This document shows positions 18,665 to 25,122 of a DNA stretch of 64,000 nucleotides, piece by piece; positions within the stretch are counted from its first letter, which is position 1; each line of letters opens with the position of its first letter. The notes under the pieces were generated by a model. It saw only the letters and a program-made list of their open reading frames with translations. It ran no database searches and was not told the origin of the DNA. The stretch is taken from the NCBI RefSeq assembly GCF_014648475.1, contig NZ_BMRE01000021.1, positions 1 to 64,000 on the forward strand, given 5' to 3'. The stretch comes from Lentzea flava. Its GTDB lineage: Bacteria; Actinomycetota; Actinomycetes; Mycobacteriales; Pseudonocardiaceae. Position numbers and translations under genes: made by a program.

Positions 18665-18694
18665 ACGGCAGCGAAGCAGGAGGGAACGCCACAC
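18653..18694 (-). CDS. leuL: leuA leader peptide with three consecutive Leu codons
   Basis: A 13-codon reading frame, GTG TGG CGT TCC CTC CTG CTT CGC TGC CGT GAC GGG GTC TGA, encoding MWRSLLLRCRDGV. Three successive leucine codons, each different, lie directly upstream of the hairpins of the leuA leader. The stop codon sits inside the palindrome. A TACTCT -10 hexamer lies 7 nt before the GTG, so the leader would be translated from the 5' end of a leaderless mRNA. Leucine-codon leader peptides before leuA are known in other actinobacteria; this fits transcription attenuation by leucyl-tRNA supply. It is too short for standard gene callers. Confidence 0.75.
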   Translation of the reverse strand: MWRSLLLRCRDGV

Positions 18695-18786
18695 GCTGGA
18701 CAGAGTAGCCACAGGGTGGGGCTGGATGGAACTCAGGGACCGGATCGTGGGATTTGCGGTTACGGTCCGTGGTGGGGGCGCGCCGG

Positions 18787-19033
18787 TTCCGTAGGTCGTC
18801 CCCCTGGTGCGTTGGCGGGTTCCTGTTTCGAGTCCGTACGTGGTTGGGGTGCGTGCGTGTGTTCCGGCTGCTTTCTGGGGCTCCGCCCCAGACCCCGCCA
18901 ATCTGATCAAAGACCCACCAGCGCCGCGCGCAGGCTGATGGCACGCCGGTTGCGTTGGGCGGCTTGCGGTTGCGTAGGTGGTTGCGTTCCGGGTGGGGTG
19001 GGTGCCGTCACGAGCCGCGCGTGAGCGAGCCAC
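18787..19033 (-). repeat. dispersed intergenic repeat, copy B
   Basis: Inverted counterpart of copy A at 40-292. From left to right on this strand it matches copy A from about 43 to 292, including the near-identical block through TCTGGGGCGGAGCCCCAGAAAGCAGCCGG and the GGAACCCGCCAACGCACCAGGGGGACGAC block in shorter pieces. Differences are scattered substitutions and small indels without codon periodicity. Lies between the leuA leader and two small membrane protein genes, with no gene of its own. Confidence 0.8.
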
Positions 19034-19090
19034 GCCCTCCCCGGGCGCGGCAGACGATCAGGCACGACTCGTGACGGGACCCACCCCACC
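18992..19090. repeat. 23-bp inverted repeat at the edge of repeat copy B
   Basis: Arms at 18992-19014 (GGTGGGGTGGGTGCCGTCACGAG) and 19068-19090 are inverted copies with a single mismatch, separated by 53 nt. The left arm belongs to repeat copy B, so the right arm is a partial third copy of that element's end. To its right (19095-19219) is GC-rich sequence with a TGGCAA-GTT-TTGCCA hairpin near 19179-19193 and no evident gene. Confidence 0.65.
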
Positions 19091-19219
19091 AGCCCGGCAT
19101 GCCAGGGACTGCTCGGCTTCGCCATCGCTCGGGCTCGCCTGCGGCTTCGCTCGCGTTGGGGGGCGGAAGCAGGCGTGTTGGCAAGTTTTGCCAGGCGTGA
19201 ATCCGGGAAAAGCTCATGT

Positions 19220-19516
19220 ATGTCCAGATTACGTACGACCAGTGGCCGCGGCACGGCTTCACGCGTGATCAGCGGCATCGGTGTGGTCTTCGCCCTGATC
19301 GAGATCCTCTACATCCTGATGATCGTGCTCGGCGCGAACCAGGCGAACGCGTTCTTCAAGTTCATCCAGTCGCTCGCCGAGCCGCTCGCCCTGTTCTTCC
19401 CCGGTCTGTTCAACACCGGCAACTACAACGTCGACGTCCTGCTCAACTACGGTCTCGCCGCCGTGTTCTGGCTGGTCGTGACCGGCATTCTTGCGCGTGC
19501 GGTGTCTCGCTACTGA
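19220..19516 (+). CDS. small two-span membrane protein (paralogue of next gene)
   Basis: 98 residues. A short basic N-terminus, then two hydrophobic spans (VISGIGVVFALIEILYILMIVLG and VLLNYGLAAVFWLVVTGILA) flanking an EPLALFFPGLF segment. The next gene shares the same plan (EPLALAFRDLF, VLVNFGLAALFWLVV), so the two are tandem paralogues. I do not recognise a named family. ATG 19220 has GGGAAAAG upstream; an out-of-frame ATG lies 4 nt earlier. Confidence 0.7.
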   Translation: MSRLRTTSGRGTASRVISGIGVVFALIEILYILMIVLGANQANAFFKFIQSLAEPLALFFPGLFNTGNYNVDVLLNYGLAAVFWLVVTGILARAVSRY

Positions 19517-19534
19517 GTAGTAGATTCCCGGCCC

Positions 19535-19822
19535 ATGCGAACGCGCGTGGTCGGGATCGCCGCCGGAATCGTCAGCTGGGTGGGCCTCGCGCTGGCGGTC
19601 GTGCTCGTCGTTCACGTCGTGCTGACCGTCGGCGGGGCCAACCCGGACAACCCCATCACCAGTACGGTCAAGGCGGTGGCGGAGCCCTTGGCGCTCGCGT
19701 TCAGGGACTTGTTCACGCCTGCTGACGCGAAGTTGCGGGTGTTGGTCAACTTCGGGCTGGCGGCGTTGTTCTGGCTGGTCGTTCGAGCGATCGTCCTGAG
19801 GCTTGTGAGGCGGCTCGACTAG
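19535..19822 (+). CDS. small two-span membrane protein (paralogue of previous gene)
   Basis: 95 residues. N-terminal span (VGIAAGIVSWVGLALAVVLVVHVVLTV), a loop with EPLALAFRDLFTPADAK, a second span (LVNFGLAALFWLVVRAIVL) and a basic C-terminus. It is homologous to the 98-residue protein just upstream. A TAGATT hexamer 8 nt before the ATG and the absence of a Shine-Dalgarno suggest its own leaderless transcript. Function unknown. Confidence 0.75.
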   Translation: MRTRVVGIAAGIVSWVGLALAVVLVVHVVLTVGGANPDNPITSTVKAVAEPLALAFRDLFTPADAKLRVLVNFGLAALFWLVVRAIVLRLVRRLD

Positions 19823-19832
19823 GTTCGGGCGC

Positions 19833-20333
19833 ATGGCGCGCGACGACTTCTGCAACAGCTGCGGCACTCGGTACGCCGACACGTCCGGATACCCGCGCAC
19901 GTGCCCTGGGTGTGCGCACATGGTGTGGGCGAACCCCGTTCCGGTGGTGGTGTTGCTCGTGCCGGTCAAGGACGGTGCGCGCACCGGGCTGCTCACCGTG
20001 CGGCGGGCGATTCCGCCGGTGGGGGAGCTGGCGTTCGTCAGCGGGTTCATGGATCACGGGGAGTCTTGGCAGCAGAGTGCGGCGCGGGAGCTTCAAGAGG
20101 AAGCGAACGTGTTCGTCGACCCCGATGAGCTGCGGCCTCTGCACTTCGTTTCGACGCCGGACGGGGGAACGGTGTTGCTGTTCGCCACCGCGCCTGCGAT
20201 CAACGCCGAGGACATGCCGCCGTTCGTGCCCAACGAGGAGGCGTCCGAGCGCAAGGTCATCTTCGAGTGCGAGCCGTTGGCGTTTCCGCTGCACAACGAG
20301 GTTGCCACCAAGTACTTCTCAACCGAACAGTGA
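19833..20333 (+). CDS. NUDIX hydrolase with N-terminal zinc ribbon
   Basis: 166 residues. An N-terminal four-Cys zinc ribbon (CNSCGTRY...CPGC, about 7-29) precedes a NUDIX fold. The NUDIX box reads G-x5-E-x7-REL-x-EE-A-N-V (GFMDHGESW...ARELQEEANV, about 71-93): the Glu metal ligands are present but the usual Gly before the last hydrophobic position is Asn. This architecture is shared with NudC-type and ADP-ribose pyrophosphatase-like proteins; the substrate cannot be assigned. TAGGTT ends 7 nt before ATG, suggesting leaderless transcription. The last 15 nt overlap the convergent nitroreductase gene. Confidence 0.85.
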   Translation: MARDDFCNSCGTRYADTSGYPRTCPGCAHMVWANPVPVVVLLVPVKDGARTGLLTVRRAIPPVGELAFVSGFMDHGESWQQSAARELQEEANVFVDPDELRPLHFVSTPDGGTVLLFATAPAINAEDMPPFVPNEEASERKVIFECEPLAFPLHNEVATKYFSTEQ

Positions 20334-20879
20334 CTGGCCCCAGGTGCCCGTGAAGGCCGTTTCGGAGAGCGGGTGGCGGAGGCGTTCTCGCTGTTCGCGC
20401 GCTTGGAGGTCCTCGGGGAGGTCTTCCAGGCGGCCTGGGCGGCCGATGGCCATCGCGACGAGCGGGCGGACGTCGTCGGGCATCTTGAACGTCTCGTGGG
20501 CGGCTGTCTTGTCGAAGCCGCCCATCATGTGTGCGATCAGGCCCAGGTCGACGGCCTGAAGGGCGATGTTCTCCATGGCCAGGCCCAGGCCGAACTCGGT
20601 GTTGGGCAGGTCGCCGCGTGCGTCGGCGGTGATCACGCAGCCGATGAGCAGGACCGAGGCGCGGAACGCCCAGGTCTTGTTGCCCAGGCGGAGGGTTTCG
20701 AGGATCGCCGCGAAGGTTGGAGTGCCGCGCTTTCCCACGACGAACCGCGCCGGCTGGCTGTTGCCGTGGGACGGGGCCCAGCGGGCCGCCTCCAGCAGGG
20801 TGCGGAGTTCGTCGTCGGAAACCGTTGCCTCAGCGGAGAAAGCGCGTGGGCTCCAGCGCTTCGAGATCAGCTCGTTCAT
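20319..20879 (-). CDS. nitroreductase-family oxidoreductase
   Basis: 186 residues, FMN-dependent NADPH:nitroreductase fold. Start MNELISKRWSPRAFS has the family's SxRxF FMN-phosphate-contacting segment, followed by LLEAARWAPSHGNSQPARFVV (FMN-binding) and GLAMENIALQAVDLGL and MAIGRPGR near the C-terminus. The true electron acceptor is unknown. ATG overlaps the stop codon of the upstream glycosyltransferase gene by one base (TGATG), so the two form an operon. Confidence 0.88.
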   Translation of the reverse strand: MNELISKRWSPRAFSAEATVSDDELRTLLEAARWAPSHGNSQPARFVVGKRGTPTFAAILETLRLGNKTWAFRASVLLIGCVITADARGDLPNTEFGLGLAMENIALQAVDLGLIAHMMGGFDKTAAHETFKMPDDVRPLVAMAIGRPGRLEDLPEDLQAREQRERLRHPLSETAFTGTWGQSLFG

Positions 20880-22102
20880 CAGATCGCATACTGCCAAACG
20901 GCCAGGGAGTAGGCACCGAACCAGGCGCTGAACAAGATCGCCACGCCCAGCACGGTGAGGACGGTGGACAGCCGGCGGCGGGCCAGCACGAGGGCCAGGG
21001 GGATCAGGAGCGTGAACGCCGGCAGGAGGAGGCGGGCCTTGGAGTTCATCAGGCCGTTGGAGCCGATGTCCATGACCAGGACGCCGATGCCGTAGACGAC
21101 CAGCGGCCACTCCAGGCGGCGCTGGATCGCGTAGAAGACCAGCACGATGGCGAGGATCAGGAGCCAGACGGTGCCGGTCTCCAGTTCGGAGCGCGGGTTG
21201 CCGAGGTGTTCGAAGGCGAACTTCAGCGTGGCAGCGCCGCCGTCGAACTTCGAGTTCCAGCCGCGTTGCTGCACGCCGAACCAGCCCGCGAGATCGCCGG
21301 TGCGGAGCGCGACCCAGCCGAGGTAGCCGAGCAGGCCCAGCGGGGCGACCAGGCCGCCCACCCACGCGCGCCAGTCGCGGCGGTCCGCGATCACGGCGAC
21401 CAGGGTCGCGAGGCCGACAGCCGCGATCAGCGCGCCTGCGGTGGGGCGGACCAGCCCCGCCGCCGAGCAGCACACGCCCGCGAGGATCCAGCGCTTGCGC
21501 ACCACGCCGACCAGGGCCCAGACGGCGAACGCGCAGAACGTCGCCTCCGAGTAGGTCATCGACAGCACGACGGCCATCGGGGAGGCGGCGAAGAGCGTGA
21601 CCAGGATCAGGCCCGCCCCCGTCGAGCCGCCGCGCACCGTGCGTCCGAGCACGAACAGGCCGTAGGCGCAGAACAGGCCGCTGATCGTGCTGACCGCGAA
21701 CGCGGCGCCCTCCACACTCACGCCAGGCAGGCCGTCGACCCACCTGATCAGCGCGGGGTAGCCGGGGAAGAACGCGAGCGGCGTCTCGGCGGTGCGCCTG
21801 CCCGCCGCGTCGGCCAACCGGGCGGGAACGTCGTTGTAGCCGCCGGCGGCGATGCCGAGGAACCACTCGCCGTCCCACGACTTCAGCTCGCCGGCCGCGG
21901 TGTTGGTGGTGCCGTGGAGCTGGTTCTGGTACTCGACGACCAGCTGCAGCACGTACAGACCCACCTGGCGGACGAACAGGTAGATGAGCGCCGGGACCGA
22001 CCACAGCGCGGCGGGGTGTCTGAGCGCCTCGGCCAACCGTGAGCGCGCACTGCTCTGATGCACGGCTGCTGGGGCCTCCACGTCAAAGGCGGTCGACGAC
22101 AC
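20879..22102 (-). CDS. PIG-V-like membrane mannosyltransferase
   Basis: 407-residue polytopic membrane protein with about 9-10 spans, resembling the bacterial GPI-mannosyltransferase-2 (PIG-V) like family. The conserved loop SWDGEWFLGIAAGGY (acidic catalytic-type Asp after the first span) and LAFFPGYPALIRWV are typical. Likely transfers a sugar from a polyprenyl-phosphate donor outside the membrane; the acceptor is unknown. GTG 22102 is chosen because TACTCT lies 6 nt upstream (leaderless); a longer GTG at 22144 is possible. Divergent from ask. Confidence 0.8.
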   Translation of the reverse strand: MSSTAFDVEAPAAVHQSSARSRLAEALRHPAALWSVPALIYLFVRQVGLYVLQLVVEYQNQLHGTTNTAAGELKSWDGEWFLGIAAGGYNDVPARLADAAGRRTAETPLAFFPGYPALIRWVDGLPGVSVEGAAFAVSTISGLFCAYGLFVLGRTVRGGSTGAGLILVTLFAASPMAVVLSMTYSEATFCAFAVWALVGVVRKRWILAGVCCSAAGLVRPTAGALIAAVGLATLVAVIADRRDWRAWVGGLVAPLGLLGYLGWVALRTGDLAGWFGVQQRGWNSKFDGGAATLKFAFEHLGNPRSELETGTVWLLILAIVLVFYAIQRRLEWPLVVYGIGVLVMDIGSNGLMNSKARLLLPAFTLLIPLALVLARRRLSTVLTVLGVAILFSAWFGAYSLAVWQYAI

Positions 22103-22206
22103 CCGGACAGAGTAGTCACGCGCGTCACGGCTCCCCAGTCTCACCAGGTGGTCCGGGTAGGCTGCCTACGACGTGGGGTTTTAGTCGCGCGAAGGAGGTC
22201 AGGTCG

Positions 22207-23472
22207 GTGGCGCTCGTCGTCCAGAAGTACGGCGGTTCATCGGTGGAGAGTGCCGAGCGGATCAAACGCGTGGCCGAGCGCATCGTCGCGACCAAGAAGG
22301 CGGGGAACGACGTCGTGGTCGTCGTGTCCGCCATGGGTGACACGACCGACGAGCTGCTCGACCTCGCCCGCCAGGTGTCCCCGGTGCCGCCCGCGCGTGA
22401 GCTCGACATGCTGCTCACCTCCGGTGAGCGGATCTCGATGTCCCTGCTCGCCATGGCGATCCACTCGCTCGGTGCGGAGGCCCGTTCCTACACGGGTTCG
22501 CAGGCGGGCGTGATCACGACCTCGGTGCACGGCAAGGCCCGCATCATCGACGTGACACCCAGCCGGATCCAGGACGCCACCTCCGAGGGGGCCATCGCGA
22601 TCGTTGCGGGCTTCCAGGGCGTGTCGCAGGACTCGAAGGAGATCACCACGCTCGGCCGTGGCGGCAGCGACACCACCGCGGTGGCGCTCGCGGCGGCGAC
22701 CAAGGCCGACGTGTGCGAGATCTACACCGACGTGGACGGCGTCTACACCGCCGACCCGCGCATCGTGCCGAACGCGAAGAAGCTCGACACGATCACGTAC
22801 GAGGAAATGCTCGAGATGGCCGCCTGTGGCGCCAAGGTGCTGATGCTCCGCTGCGTGGAGTACGCCCGGCGCTACAACGTCCCCGTGCACGTCCGCTCTT
22901 CGTTCAGCAACAAGACCGGAACCATCGTGTCCGGTTCAGTGGAGGACCTTCCCGTGGAACAGGCGATGATCACCGGCGTCGCGCACGACCGGTCCGAGGC
23001 CAAAATCACCGTGACCGCCGTCCCCGACCACCCCGGCATCGCGGCCAAGATCTTCCGCGTCGTGGCGCAGGCGGAGCTCGACATCGACATGGTCGTGCAG
23101 AACGTCTCGCAGGCCGCGTCCGGCCGCACGGACATCACGTTCACGCTGGCCAAGGTCGACGGTCCGCGCGCGGTGGCCGCGCTGGAGAAGGCCCGCGGTG
23201 AGATCGGGTTCGACCAGGTCCTCTACGACGAGCACGTCGGCAAGGTGTCGCTGATCGGCGCGGGCATGCGTTCGCACCCCGGTGTCACGGCGACGTTCTG
23301 CGAGGCGCTGGCCTCGGCCGGCGTCAACATCGACATCATCTCCACCTCGGAGATCCGCATCTCGGTCATCTGCCGCGACACCCAGCTCGACGACGCCGTC
23401 CGTGCCCTGCACGACGCGTTCGAGCTCGGTGGCGAGGAAGAGGCCGTCGTTTACGCAGGGACTGGACGATGA
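22207..23472 (+). CDS. ask: aspartate kinase (alpha subunit)
   Basis: 421 residues, the standard length of actinobacterial aspartokinase, which phosphorylates aspartate at the head of the Lys/Thr/Met/Ile (and diaminopimelate) pathway. N-terminal kinase domain with VVQKYGGSSVES, TSGERISMSLLAMAI, TLGRGGSDTTAVALAAA and YTDVDGVYTADPRIV; C-terminal tandem ACT domains (about 265-421) with GVAHDRSEAKITVTAVPD and GMRSHPGVTATFCEAL that bind feedback inhibitors. GTG 22207 has AAGGAGGT about 8 nt upstream. The last 4 nt overlap asd (ATGA). Confidence 0.97.
   Translation: MALVVQKYGGSSVESAERIKRVAERIVATKKAGNDVVVVVSAMGDTTDELLDLARQVSPVPPARELDMLLTSGERISMSLLAMAIHSLGAEARSYTGSQAGVITTSVHGKARIIDVTPSRIQDATSEGAIAIVAGFQGVSQDSKEITTLGRGGSDTTAVALAAATKADVCEIYTDVDGVYTADPRIVPNAKKLDTITYEEMLEMAACGAKVLMLRCVEYARRYNVPVHVRSSFSNKTGTIVSGSVEDLPVEQAMITGVAHDRSEAKITVTAVPDHPGIAAKIFRVVAQAELDIDMVVQNVSQAASGRTDITFTLAKVDGPRAVAALEKARGEIGFDQVLYDEHVGKVSLIGAGMRSHPGVTATFCEALASAGVNIDIISTSEIRISVICRDTQLDDAVRALHDAFELGGEEEAVVYAGTGR
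22954..23472 (+). other. ask-beta: internal in-frame start for the aspartokinase beta subunit
   Basis: Inside ask, GTG 22954 is in frame and preceded 8 nt upstream by GGAGG (22941-22945). Translation from here would give 172 residues made only of the two ACT domains, the same length as the separately made beta subunit of Corynebacterium glutamicum aspartokinase (alpha2-beta2 enzyme). The internal ribosome-binding site and exact length make a genuine internal initiation likely. Confidence 0.75.
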
Positions 23473-24533
23473 CCGCCCCCGTTCTCGCGCTGGTTGGCGC
23501 GACCGGTGCCGTGGGCACCGTGATGATCGACATCATCAACACCCGCTCCTCCGTGCCGTGGGGCGAGATCAGGCTGATCGCGTCCGCGCGATCGGCGGGC
23601 AAGAAGATCAACGTCCGCGGTCAGGACGTCACGGTCATCGCCCTGTCGCCGGAGGCGTTCGACGGCGTCGACATCGCGATGTTCGACGTGCCGGACGAGG
23701 TCTCGGCGCAGTGGGCCCCGATCGCCGCCGAGCGCGGCGCGATCGCGATCGACAACTCCGGCGCGTTCCGGATGGACGCGGACGTGCCGCTGGTCGTGCC
23801 CGAGGTCAACGCGGACCAGATCGACAACCGCCCGCGCGGCATCATCTCGAACCCGAACTGCACGACGCTGTCGATGATGGCGTCGCTCGGTGCCCTGCAC
23901 CGCGAGTTCGAGCTGAAGGAACTGGTCGTGGCCTCCTACCAGGCCGCGTCCGGCGCGGGTCAGTCCGGCATCGACCGGCTGTACGCCGAGATCGCCGCGC
24001 TGGCCGGCAGGGAGGCGGGGGTGGTCGCGGGTGACGTGGCCGAGGCGCTCGCCGCCGCCGGTCTGTCGGCAGAGGACTCCCCGTTCCCGGCTCCGCTGGC
24101 GCTGAACGTGGTGCCGTGGGCCGGTTCGCTGAAGGACGACGGCTGGTCGTCCGAGGAGCTCAAGGTCCGCAACGAGGCCCGCAAGATCCTCGGCATCCCT
24201 GACCTGAAGGTGTCCGCGACCTGCGTCCGCGTCCCGGTGGTCACGACCCACTCGCTGTCCGTCCACGCGACGTTCGCGCGCGAGGTCACGGTCGAGGCCG
24301 CGCACAAGATCTTCGAGGCCCAGCCGACCATCGTCCTGGTCGACGACCCGGCCGCGAAGAAGTTCCCGACGCCCGCCGACGTGGTCGGTGGCGACCCGAC
24401 GTACGTGGGCCGCGTGCGTCAGGCGCTGGACTTCCCGAACACGCTGGACTTCTTCGTGTGCGGTGACAACCTGCGCAAGGGTGCCGCGCTGAACACCTAC
24501 GAGATCGCGGAAGAGCTCGCGAAGCGCCTCTGA
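23469..24533 (+). CDS. asd: aspartate-semialdehyde dehydrogenase
   Basis: 354 residues. Reduces aspartyl phosphate to the semialdehyde, the step after Ask. NADP-binding GATGAVGTVMIDII at the N-terminus, DNSGAFRMDADVPLVVPEVN, the catalytic Cys in SNPNCTT (about residue 134), AASGAGQSG and the basic substrate-binding segment HSLSVHATF with the catalytic His are all visible. ATG overlaps the ask stop by 4 nt, an operon order conserved across actinobacteria. A hairpin follows the stop. Confidence 0.97.
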   Translation: MTAPVLALVGATGAVGTVMIDIINTRSSVPWGEIRLIASARSAGKKINVRGQDVTVIALSPEAFDGVDIAMFDVPDEVSAQWAPIAAERGAIAIDNSGAFRMDADVPLVVPEVNADQIDNRPRGIISNPNCTTLSMMASLGALHREFELKELVVASYQAASGAGQSGIDRLYAEIAALAGREAGVVAGDVAEALAAAGLSAEDSPFPAPLALNVVPWAGSLKDDGWSSEELKVRNEARKILGIPDLKVSATCVRVPVVTTHSLSVHATFAREVTVEAAHKIFEAQPTIVLVDDPAAKKFPTPADVVGGDPTYVGRVRQALDFPNTLDFFVCGDNLRKGAALNTYEIAEELAKRL

Positions 24534-24545
24534 TCCGTCCTCTCG

Positions 24546-24577
24546 TCGCCGCCCGGCCCGGTATGGTCGGGCGGCGA
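24546..24577 (+). terminator. hairpin after asd, merging with a leaderless promoter
   Basis: Stem TCGCCGCCCG/CGGGCGGCGA with a 12-nt loop, 12 nt after the asd stop. The loop contains TATGGT (24562-24567), a -10-like hexamer 9 nt before ATG 24577, so the same 32 bp may end the asd transcript and start the next one. Confidence 0.6.
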
Positions 24578-25122
24578 TGGGGGAGATCGAATGGATCAGG
24601 CCGCCGCGGCTGAGTCAGGTCGTGGCCGCCTATCAGGGTTTTGCACAGGGCGCGGGTGTCCGAACAGGACTCGTCGGCCAGCTGGTCGCGTGTTCGGCGG
24701 AAGATCCCGCGAAAGCACTCGCCGAGTGGGCGCGAGAGCCGGGTCACCAACCGGACCTGGTGTCCAGGGAGGGCGCCAGAAACCCCGGCAGGGTCATCTC
24801 CCAGGGGCCGGGCGCGTTGATCTGGGCGTTGCCCGCGGCCGTCCAGCGTCTCGACGCCGACCGCATCCGTGAGCTCGTCGCACTGACCCACGGGCCGGAC
24901 TCGCCGGCGGCCGACGCCGTGATCGCGCTGGCCGAACACCTCTTCACGCCGGAGCCCCTCGATCCGCCGGACGCCGAGCCGTTCACCGCGGCGGGCGCCC
25001 TCAGGCAGGCGGTCACGGGTGAGGGGCGCGGTGTCGCGCGGGCCATCGCCGGTGCGCTGAAAGGCGGACCCGAGCACGACATCCGGCGCGTCGCAGAAGA
25101 GCTGTACCGGAGGTCGTGGTGA
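24577..25122 (+). CDS. degenerate ADP-ribosylglycohydrolase-like protein (hypothetical)
   Basis: 181 residues. I do not recognise a named family with confidence. SQGPGALIWALPAAV followed by LVALTHGPDSPAADAVIALAEHL resembles the central helices of ADP-ribosylglycohydrolases (compare GCGGAMRVAPI and SAELTHGHPSGYLSA in the next gene), but the N-terminal GDxxG and TDDT metal motifs and the C-terminal GDND motif are absent. If related, it is probably catalytically dead. Its stop overlaps the next gene's GTG by 4 nt, so the two are translationally coupled and likely act together. Possible leaderless promoter (TATGGT, 9 nt before ATG). Confidence 0.6.
   Translation: MGEIEWIRPPRLSQVVAAYQGFAQGAGVRTGLVGQLVACSAEDPAKALAEWAREPGHQPDLVSREGARNPGRVISQGPGALIWALPAAVQRLDADRIRELVALTHGPDSPAADAVIALAEHLFTPEPLDPPDAEPFTAAGALRQAVTGEGRGVARAIAGALKGGPEHDIRRVAEELYRRSW

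Noticed and set aside
18587..18694. T-box riboswitch upstream of leuA
   Set aside because: No T-box sequence or specifier loop architecture is visible; the short leader with Leu codons is a simpler explanation.
18653..19033. A 126-codon minus-strand protein ending with the leader peptide
   Set aside because: It runs through the repeat copy and is Arg/Thr/Pro-rich with no family match. Only its last 13 codons, starting at GTG 18694 after a -10 hexamer, make biological sense as a leuA leader.
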